NCBI GenBank assembly: GCA_018433085.1
Contig: JAHDRW010000020.1
Coordinates: 1 to 64,000 of the forward strand
Length of the DNA: 64,000 nt
Source: Deltaproteobacteria bacterium
GTDB lineage: Bacteria; Desulfobacterota; Desulfomonilia; UBA1062
Direction of reading: 5' to 3'
Both the position numbers and the translations under genes were made by a program. The notes beneath the pieces were generated by a model. The model was not told the origin of the DNA. It ran no database searches and was given only the letters and a program-made list of their open reading frames with translations. Shown here in pieces: positions 38,362-47,139 of this stretch. Each line of letters starts with the position of its first letter. Positions within the stretch are counted from its first letter, which is position 1.

Positions 38362-38706
38362 GTGAAACTCTTCACTGAGAACATCGATGGTATCATGGTT
38401 ATCTCGTCCCTGCCCAAGGTTCTCGATGCGAGCAATGCAATGGAGTTCAAGGAATGCATTCCCCGGATCATCGAGCAGAGCTCGCAGGCCGTGTTCGATA
38501 TGAGCACCGTCCAGTTCATCGATTCGGCCGGATGCGGCAGCCTCATCACCACGCTCAGGCACCTCAAGGGGGCCGGGGGAACACTGAAGCTCTGCGATGT
38601 CCGGAAGCAGGTGCGCTCCGTGCTCGAATTGGTGAGAATGCACAAGATCATCGACATCTACAACACCAGGGAAGAGGCACTGCGGTCTTTTTCGAACGAG
38701 CCCTGA
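38362..38706 (+). CDS. STAS-domain anti-sigma-factor-antagonist-like protein
   Basis: A 114-residue single STAS domain of the SpoIIAA/RsbV type. The phosphorylatable Ser55 sits in the classical 'VQFIDSAGCGSLITTL' helix cap. It begins two bases after the receiver-PP2C-HATPase gene and should be its direct substrate: phosphorylated by the HATPase module and dephosphorylated by PP2C. The downstream target is not evident; candidates are the HATPase module itself or the STAS-bearing glycosyltransferase at 39049. Confidence 0.93.
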   Translation: MKLFTENIDGIMVISSLPKVLDASNAMEFKECIPRIIEQSSQAVFDMSTVQFIDSAGCGSLITTLRHLKGAGGTLKLCDVRKQVRSVLELVRMHKIIDIYNTREEALRSFSNEP

Positions 38707-38796
38707 AGGCACCCGCACCAGGGCCTTTCCGTCAGACTCACCGCCGGGGGGACTGATTCTTTACAGGCAAACACGGGTTGGCAAGAGAAGGACGGC

Positions 38797-39003
38797 ATGA
38801 TCAGGGAGACGGCATACTGGTTCTCCACCGGCAGGCAGAGGCACACCTCGGTAATACGATACTGGTTCCAGGCAACCCTGAGGAGGATAACCCTGGGCCG
38901 CTCGGACAAAGAGCCTGTACTGATCATGATTCAATCCGAAGAAGACCACACCCTGAACCTCGGCGAGGTGCTGGATCAATTCGGGGTGTTGTTCGATATC
39001 TAG
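38797..39003 (+). CDS. Unknown 68-residue protein between the STAS genes
   Basis: The ATG at 38797 follows a good AGAAGGA site. The protein has a basic, aromatic first half ('RETAYWFSTGRQRHTSVIRYWFQATLRR') and an acidic second half ('SEEDHTLNLGEVLDQFGVLFDI'). No signal peptide, membrane helix or known domain. The position between the STAS protein and the STAS-fused glycosyltransferase suggests a role in the same module, perhaps as an adaptor. I do not recognise it. Confidence 0.55.
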   Translation: MIRETAYWFSTGRQRHTSVIRYWFQATLRRITLGRSDKEPVLIMIQSEEDHTLNLGEVLDQFGVLFDI

Positions 39004-39048
39004 CGAGAAGAAAAGAGATCATATGCAGAAATCAGGAACATCCCTGTC

Positions 39049-40548
39049 ATGAAGCGCGAATCCGTCATCATTCTCGGAGTACCCATAGACCGCCTCACCA
39101 TGGACCGGGCCGTTGAACGGATCTTCCATCTCGTGGAACGTTACTCCCACGATGGCAGGCCCAGGCTCGTCTGCACCGTGGATGCGGACTTCCTGGCGAA
39201 CACCCTGAGCTGGAATCTGCGGAAGTCCTCCCATCCCGAGCTCCAGAGGATCCTCCGGAGAGCGGATGTGGCGACCGCCGACGGGATACCCCTGGTATGG
39301 GCGAGCAGACTCCTGGGGCCGGCATTGGGCGAGCGGGTCACCGGAGCAGACCTCGTGCCCCGTATCGTGCAGGAGGCGGCCCGCAGGGGCAGGTCCATCT
39401 ACCTTCTCGGGGGAAAACCCGGAGCGGCTCAAAAGGCCGCAGACAAGCTCAAACAGGCCAACCCGGACCTGAAGATCGCCGGATGGGACTCGCCCTTCGT
39501 CCATATCCGGGGAATAAGGCTCCCGGAGTCATACGAGAACGACAACGGGATCGTCAACAGGATCAATGAGTCCAAGGCCGACATCCTGCTCATCGCCTTC
39601 GGCAACCCCAAGCAGGAGATCTGGTTCGAACGGAACAGAGAACGCCTGAAGGTACCGGTGTCCATCGGGGTGGGCGGCACTTTCGATTTTATAGCCGGGT
39701 CCGTGTCCCGCGCTCCGCTGTGGATGCAGAAGGCGGGCACGGAATGGCTATACCGGTTATCCCGGAACCCGGCACGCCTGTGTAGGCGTTACCTCATCGA
39801 CCTGTTCAAGATCGGGGTACTCCTCTGGCCTTCGATCCTCTTTCATCAGCACTCCCGGGCGACCGCGCCCCACGGTTACCTGAGAACGTGCAGAAACGAG
39901 GTTGTCTCAAGGCACGGCAGCAGAGGGCCCCGTGAGTATCTCCATATCGTCCTCCCTGGGGTTTTCGATGCCGGATCCGCCGAACGGATACAGGCACTCG
40001 TTCCCCGGAAACCAACAGCGCACCTCATCCTCGATTTCAGTGAGGTGGGATTTACCGACTCAACGGGGTTGAGTTTCCTCCTGAATCTCATCCTTTTTAT
40101 GGATGCCTCTGCGTTCGGGGTATTCTTTGTGGGTATGAACGAGGGCATGAGGAAAAACCTGAAATACAACCGCCTGTACGATCTGGTGTCCCATCGTGAA
40201 TATCACGCCGTTGACGACGCCCTGCGTGCGCTGGATGCGGTGAGCGGAACACCCCCGGCGCAGTATGAGCTGAAGATGAACGGGAACGGAATCATTCTTC
40301 GCCTCTCTGGTGAGCTGTGCGTGTCCAGTGTTCCACACGATCTCATCAGGATACTCGTCACCCATGAAAACAAGACTGAATGCGAGATTGACCTCAGCCG
40401 GCTGCGGTTCATAGACTCCGCCGGCGTCGTCTTTCTCTCCAAGATCAAGCAGACCCTTGAGGAGAAGGGGAAGCCCTGCTCCCTGAAAGGGGCTGGAGGT
40501 GATGTGGCACGAATGCTCAAGGTGACGGGTGCCCGGGCGCTTCTCTGA
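39049..40548 (+). CDS. WecG/TagA/CpsF (GT26) glycosyltransferase fused to two STAS domains
   Basis: A 499-residue fusion. Residues about 1-250 are a GT26 enzyme: 'VDADFLANTL', 'ATADGIPLVWASRLLG', 'RVTGADLVPRI', 'YLLGGKPGAA', 'LLIAFGNPKQEIW' and 'IGVGGTFDFIAGSVSRAPLWMQ' are all family motifs; such enzymes add N-acetylmannosaminuronate or N-acetylmannosamine to lipid-linked sugars at the membrane. A hydrophobic segment follows near 255-272. Two STAS domains occupy about 295-395 and 405-499, with Ser338 ('VGFTDSTGLSFL') and Ser457 ('LRFIDSAGVVFL') at the phosphorylation position. It ends at a strong terminator, closing the partner-switching module that begins at 36686. Confidence 0.93.
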   Translation: MKRESVIILGVPIDRLTMDRAVERIFHLVERYSHDGRPRLVCTVDADFLANTLSWNLRKSSHPELQRILRRADVATADGIPLVWASRLLGPALGERVTGADLVPRIVQEAARRGRSIYLLGGKPGAAQKAADKLKQANPDLKIAGWDSPFVHIRGIRLPESYENDNGIVNRINESKADILLIAFGNPKQEIWFERNRERLKVPVSIGVGGTFDFIAGSVSRAPLWMQKAGTEWLYRLSRNPARLCRRYLIDLFKIGVLLWPSILFHQHSRATAPHGYLRTCRNEVVSRHGSRGPREYLHIVLPGVFDAGSAERIQALVPRKPTAHLILDFSEVGFTDSTGLSFLLNLILFMDASAFGVFFVGMNEGMRKNLKYNRLYDLVSHREYHAVDDALRALDAVSGTPPAQYELKMNGNGIILRLSGELCVSSVPHDLIRILVTHENKTECEIDLSRLRFIDSAGVVFLSKIKQTLEEKGKPCSLKGAGGDVARMLKVTGARALL

Positions 40549-40589
40549 CCGAGCCTCTCTCATGAAGGGGATGGGATGCATCCCTCGTA

Positions 40590-40619
40590 AAAAAAATCCG
40601 GCCTCTGGCCGGATTTTTT
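40590..40619. terminator. Strong bidirectional terminator
   Basis: AAAAAATCCGGCC-TCT-GGCCGGATTTTTT is a perfect seven-GC-rich-base-pair stem extended by A/T pairs, with T-runs on either strand. It ends the GT26-STAS transcript and can also stop transcripts arriving from rodA. Confidence 0.92.
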
Positions 40620-40751
40620 ATTTCGGCACCCGGATCCGCGGTGCGCGGTGTGGTGCACGTGAGGGGCGCCCATGCGGGAGCACCTGTACGATCACGACCC
40701 GGATGTACCTTCCGCGGCTGCCCCGGGCCGGAATCCCCTTCGGGAAAAGGG

Positions 40752-41843
40752 CTAGAACATGAACCTCCTCCAGGCGATGTTCAGGACCAGGCCGATACAT
40801 AGCCAGTTTATGAGCATGAAGGAGCCGCCATAGCTGATGAACGGCAGGGGTACGCCCACCACCGGGAATATCCCCACGGCCATGGCGATATTGATGAAGA
40901 TGTGCAGGGTGAAATACGCCGCCACCCCGAAACAGATCATGGTGCCAAACCGGTCTTTCGCCTTGAACCCGATCTGGGTTATCTTGGTCACCAGGGCGAC
41001 GTACAGGAGCAGGAGCAGGGCCGAGCCCGCGAATCCCCACTCCTCCGCCACCACCGAGAAGATGAAATCCGTATGGTGCTCGGGCAGAAACCTCAGCTGT
41101 GTCTGCGTACCTTCGAGAAATCCCTTCCCCAGAAGGCCTCCCGATCCCACGGCGATCTTCGACTGCATGGCATGGTAGCCGCTGCCCAGCGGGTCCCGGG
41201 AGGGATCCAGGAAGGTAAGAATCCGCATGCGCTGATACTCCTTGAGGGAAAACCATACGAACGGCATGGCGGACACGAACAGGACCAGCAGGCCGATGAA
41301 GGTGGACCTCTTGATCCCCAGAAGAAGCATCAGCGTGCAGGAAATGAGGGCCACGATCCCGGCGGTTCCCAGATCCGGCTCCACGAGGATGAGCCCCACG
41401 GGAATGAGGATGAAGAACGTCGGCAGCACGAGCTCCCGAATGCCGTAGCCCTGGATGTGCTTTTTCTGCTCCCCCCAGTACGCCAGCCAGATGATCATGA
41501 GAACCTTTGCCAGCTCCGAGGGCTGGATACCCATGGGGCCGAGCGAGATCCACCTCCGTGCCCCGGAGATCTCCCTTCCTATCACGAGGACCAAGACGAG
41601 TCCGAAGATCATGAGGATGTACAGGGGCCAGGCCGACCGCAGCAGTACCCGGTAATCAACGACAAACACGACGATCATCACCAGCACGCCGATCGCGATC
41701 CACATGAGCTGCTTGTAGAAAATGGCCATTCCGGTGCCCCGCGACGAACTGTACAGACACAAAAGTCCGATGAATACAATTGCCAGGGCCGTGGTGATGA
41801 GGCCCCAGTCGATATTATCGGTTATCCTGGCATACCTGCTCAT
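40752..41843 (-). CDS. rodA: Peptidoglycan glycosyltransferase RodA
   Basis: A 363-residue SEDS-family polymerase with about ten membrane helices that builds lateral-wall glycan with its partner PBP2. Hallmarks are 'GIQPSELAKVLMIIWLA' near the conserved region, 'VLVEPDLGTAGIVALI', 'QSKIAVGSGGLLGKGFLEGTQTQLRFLPEHHTDFIFSVVAEEWGF' split over the large loop, and 'GVPLPFISYGGSFML' at the end. It overlaps mrdA by 29 bases and is the last gene of the mreBCD-mrdA-rodA operon. Confidence 0.97.
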   Translation of the reverse strand: MSRYARITDNIDWGLITTALAIVFIGLLCLYSSSRGTGMAIFYKQLMWIAIGVLVMIVVFVVDYRVLLRSAWPLYILMIFGLVLVLVIGREISGARRWISLGPMGIQPSELAKVLMIIWLAYWGEQKKHIQGYGIRELVLPTFFILIPVGLILVEPDLGTAGIVALISCTLMLLLGIKRSTFIGLLVLFVSAMPFVWFSLKEYQRMRILTFLDPSRDPLGSGYHAMQSKIAVGSGGLLGKGFLEGTQTQLRFLPEHHTDFIFSVVAEEWGFAGSALLLLLYVALVTKITQIGFKAKDRFGTMICFGVAAYFTLHIFINIAMAVGIFPVVGVPLPFISYGGSFMLINWLCIGLVLNIAWRRFMF

Positions 41844-43647
41844 CGCCCGGTCCTTTGCCTGCGTAATACTCTTTTATCACATCCCTGACCACCGGTGCGG
41901 CGATGCTCGATCCGCTCCCTCCGTGTTCGACGATGGCAACCACCACGATCTCGGGATTCTCGACCGGAGAAAACCCGAAGAACCACGCATGGTCCCTGAG
42001 CTTATAGGGAAGATCGGACTGATCGGGAAGATTGGAGGTATAGCCCCTCACCACCTGCACGGTACCGGTTTTTCCCCCCATGACGAATTCCGGATTTCTG
42101 ACAGCCCGGGCAGTGCCCTTCTCTGATTCCACCACTTCCCTCAGCCCTTCCTTGATGACCGCGAGGTCGGCCTCGCGGATGTTCAAGGTCCGTTCCTTGC
42201 TTATCTCGGTAGAGCCCAGAACCCTCGGCGTCAGGACATTGCCCCCGTTTACCACACTGCTCATGACCTTTGCCATCTGCATGGGGGTGACCAGGGTAAA
42301 GCCCTGTCCAATGGCGGTAATCACGCTCTCGCCCTTCTGCCATTGCTCGCCGAATCGCCTGTATTTCCACTCCTTGGTGGGGACGAGCCCGGAAAGTTCG
42401 TCCTTGAACTCCACGCCGGTGGGCCTCCCCAGCCCCAGATCGGTGCAGAACGAAGAGATCCGGTCGATCCCGAGCCTTTCGCCCAGCACATAGAAGTAGA
42501 CGTCGCAGGACTGGGCAAGAGCGGAGACAAGATCCATGTTCCCGTGTCCTCCCCTTCGCCAGCACTTGAAGGTGGAATCTCCCAGGCTGTACGCACCCGG
42601 ACAGTACACGGTATCTTGAGGGGTAATAAAGTTGTTTCTGAGCGCCAGGGCGGCAATGATCACCTTGAACACGGACCCGGGCGAGTATTGCCCCCGGATC
42701 GGCCTGTTTTCGAGGGGGTGCATGGGATCCTCGATGATCCCTTTCCAGGCCTTGGGCGTCATGGGGCTTAAAAACAGGTTCGGATCGAAGCTGGGCGACG
42801 AGACCATGGCCAGGATGTCCCCGGTTCCGGGATCCATGGCCACAACCGAACCCGCCCGGCCGGCCATTGACTTGTAGGCTGCGAGCTGGAGCCTCTTGTC
42901 GATGGTGAGCACCACGTCTTCACCCGGCACCGGCGGCTTCTCGTCCAGGATCTTCGTTTTCCGTCCCATGGCGTCCACCTCGAAAACCCGGACCCCTTTG
43001 GTTCCCCGCAGCGTTTCCTCGCAGATGCTTTCCACCCCGGTCTTCCCGATGGGATCTCCTGGGGCGTACGGAGATCCGGGTTTCAGACCCTCCAGCTGTT
43101 TCCGGGATATCTCGCCCAGGAAACCCAGGACATGGGCGCCCAGTTCCTTGAGCACATAATCCCGCTCGCTCGTGGCGTCGATGGACAATCCGGGCAGTGT
43201 GTACAGCTGGGTCTCGATGCTCGCCATCTGGTGAAAGCTGATGTCTCTGGCCAGGGCAACGGGATCGTACGGCCTTTTCTTCGCATCCCTGATCTTCTCG
43301 ACCATGTCCTCTTCGTCAATGCCCAGGATTCCGGCAATCCGGTGTGCGATAAAGGAGACGTCCGAAATATCCTCCGGGATCGCAATGAGGTTGTATGCGG
43401 GCCGGTTATCTGCGAGGACCTCCATGTTCCGGTCCAGAATCTTGCCCCTCTGCGCGGGGATGCTGACGATCCGGATCCGGTTGTTCCGGGCCAGGCCTTC
43501 GTAATAAGATCCCTTAAACACCTGCATGTTCATGAGCCTCAGCAGAAGGATAGTGAAAAGGACGAACACGAAGGCGATAAAGATCTTCGCCTTCCACTTC
43601 AGGTCGTCGTCGATATGCGGCCCGGGTATGTTGTTTGTATTATTCAT
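41815..43647 (-). CDS. mrdA: Penicillin-binding protein 2 (cell-wall elongation transpeptidase)
   Basis: A class B transpeptidase of about 610 residues that cross-links lateral-wall peptidoglycan with RodA. One N-terminal membrane helix (about 20-40), a dimerisation/pedestal domain ('IPAQRGKILDRNMEVLADNRPAYNL'), and a penicillin-binding domain with SxxK in 'YSPGSVFK' near 320, the second motif 'SCD', and 'KTGTVQ'. ATG 43647 overlaps the mreD stop by eight bases; an in-frame ATG at 43659 would add four residues. The following rodA gene overlaps its end by 29 bases, which suggests tightly coupled, near-stoichiometric production of the pair. Confidence 0.97.
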   Translation of the reverse strand: MNNTNNIPGPHIDDDLKWKAKIFIAFVFVLFTILLLRLMNMQVFKGSYYEGLARNNRIRIVSIPAQRGKILDRNMEVLADNRPAYNLIAIPEDISDVSFIAHRIAGILGIDEEDMVEKIRDAKKRPYDPVALARDISFHQMASIETQLYTLPGLSIDATSERDYVLKELGAHVLGFLGEISRKQLEGLKPGSPYAPGDPIGKTGVESICEETLRGTKGVRVFEVDAMGRKTKILDEKPPVPGEDVVLTIDKRLQLAAYKSMAGRAGSVVAMDPGTGDILAMVSSPSFDPNLFLSPMTPKAWKGIIEDPMHPLENRPIRGQYSPGSVFKVIIAALALRNNFITPQDTVYCPGAYSLGDSTFKCWRRGGHGNMDLVSALAQSCDVYFYVLGERLGIDRISSFCTDLGLGRPTGVEFKDELSGLVPTKEWKYRRFGEQWQKGESVITAIGQGFTLVTPMQMAKVMSSVVNGGNVLTPRVLGSTEISKERTLNIREADLAVIKEGLREVVESEKGTARAVRNPEFVMGGKTGTVQVVRGYTSNLPDQSDLPYKLRDHAWFFGFSPVENPEIVVVAIVEHGGSGSSIAAPVVRDVIKEYYAGKGPGDEQVCQDNR

Positions 43648-44102
43648 ATTCCAGATCATACGCCGCCTGGAGCCGGCCCACGATGTACACCATCATCGGG
43701 CTCACGCACCCGGTGAGCACGGCGCCTGCCGCAAGGGAAGAGGTTATCCCCTTCAGGTAGGAGAAGTCCGCGAGAAACGCCGTGGCCACCGCGAAAAGGC
43801 AGTAAAAGAGCACCCCCAGGACAGCCTGCGTATAGACATTCTCCAGGTAAATGAAGTTCTTCAGCACCTCGATGGCCATGAAGATAAAGATGTAGAGCAG
43901 TGGAATGAGACCGAGCCGTGCCCCTGAAAACGCCTGCAGGATGAGCGAGCCGAGAATCACGAAGGGGAACCCCTGGGAGAAGGGAACGAATATGATCTGC
44001 CCGACGATCATTCCGATGAAGAAATCCACCCTGAGCGGCGCCCAGACGGATGGGATGACGGTCGCCTCCATCAGAATGGCGGCGAAGAGTATCCCGAAGA
44101 GG

Positions 44103-44131
<29 letters not shown>
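43640..44131 (-). CDS. mreD: Rod shape-determining protein MreD
   Basis: A 163-residue inner-membrane protein with about five helices. The family signature is loose, but 'WAPLRVDFFIGMIVGQIIFVPFSQGFPFVILGSLI' and 'LGLIPLLYIFIFMAIEVLKNFIYL' fit MreD, and its place between mreC and mrdA is decisive. It overlaps mreC by 29 bases. Confidence 0.9.
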
Positions 44132-46030
<1,899 letters not shown>

Positions 46031-46093
46031 GAGAAGAGAAGAAAGCTCTCGTCTCTCGCGCAAAGCCCCCGCTTATGATAGCAATGCAGCACG

Positions 46094-47104
46094 ATGCAGA
46101 AGAATTGTACCATAATACTGGCCGCAGGGAAAGGCACCAGATTAAAATCTGAAACACCGAAGGTCCTGCACGAAATTCTCGGGTTGCCGCTGATCCATTA
46201 TCCGGTCAGCCTCGCCGCGAGACTCGGTACCGAGACCATCTGCGTGGTTGGCCACGGCAGGGAGACCGTGGGGGCATACCTCAAGCGTTTCCCCGTCCGG
46301 CAGGTCGTCCAGGATCCTCCGCTGGGGACCGGCCACGCCGTGCTCATGGCCCGGAGCGCCCTGGAAAAGGCCGACGCGAAGGATGTCATCATCCTGCCAG
46401 GGGACATGCCCCTGGTTGAACACTCCTCGCTGAACGCCCTCATGGAGGTCTACAAGGCATCCCATGCCCCCATCGGCGTCCTCACCGCCCGCATGCCCGA
46501 CCCCACCGGTTACGGAAGGATCGTGCGGGACTGGGAGAACCGCATGATCGCCATCGTCGAGCACCACGATGCCGATGATCGGCAGCGGATGATCGACGAG
46601 ATCAATACCGGGGTCTACATCATCGACAAATCTTTCCTCCTGCGCGCGGTGGCGGGGCTCTCTCCGGACAACGCAAAGCAGGAGTTCTATCTCACCGACG
46701 TGGTGCGCATGGCGAAGTTCGCGGCATCCTATCAGGTCACGGACTATCGCGAGGCCCATGGCATCAACTCCCGTGCCCAACTCAGCGAGGCCGCCCAAGT
46801 CATGCAGGGGCGGGTCAACCGGGCGCTCATGGACGAGGGCGTGACCGTCATGGACCCGTCAAGCACCTGGATAAGCCCGCTCGCCCGCATCGGCAAAGAC
46901 GTCGAGATATGGCCGAACGTCCATATCCTGGGCGAATGCAGTGTTGACTCACAGGTGCAGATCATGCCAAATACCTGGATCAGGAACTCACGTATCGGAA
47001 CCAGGAGTATCATCAGAAACGGCAGCATGATTGAGAACGCCACGATCTCACCGGATTCGGTTATCCCCGCACACTCAGTGATCGATGGGTCTCGTATCGG
47101 CTGA
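46094..47104 (+). CDS. glmU: Short GlmU-like UDP-N-acetylglucosamine pyrophosphorylase
   Basis: A 336-residue protein. The uridylyltransferase domain (about 1-230) is complete: 'IILAAGKGTRLKSETPKVLHEI', 'QDPPLGTGHAVL', 'LPGDMPLV', 'GYGRIVRD', 'INTGVYIID' and 'NAKQEFYLTDVV'. Bifunctional GlmU proteins are about 455 residues; here the left-handed beta-helix stops after about four coils ('IGKDVEIWPNVHILG ... IENATISPDSVIPAHSVIDGSRIG'), so the acetyltransferase active site is missing. It should make UDP-GlcNAc from GlcNAc-1-P only. The stop is only 35 bases before lon, so no detached C-terminal part follows. There is no obvious ribosome site. Confidence 0.9.
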   Translation: MQKNCTIILAAGKGTRLKSETPKVLHEILGLPLIHYPVSLAARLGTETICVVGHGRETVGAYLKRFPVRQVVQDPPLGTGHAVLMARSALEKADAKDVIILPGDMPLVEHSSLNALMEVYKASHAPIGVLTARMPDPTGYGRIVRDWENRMIAIVEHHDADDRQRMIDEINTGVYIIDKSFLLRAVAGLSPDNAKQEFYLTDVVRMAKFAASYQVTDYREAHGINSRAQLSEAAQVMQGRVNRALMDEGVTVMDPSSTWISPLARIGKDVEIWPNVHILGECSVDSQVQIMPNTWIRNSRIGTRSIIRNGSMIENATISPDSVIPAHSVIDGSRIG

Positions 47105-47139
47105 TTGACAGAAACAACAAGGGAACCTACTGATAACCC

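Noticed and set aside
47105-47139. TTGACA with a TACTGA -10-like box just before lon
   Set aside because: Transcription would start inside the lon coding region, so it cannot supply the ribosome site; probably coincidental.
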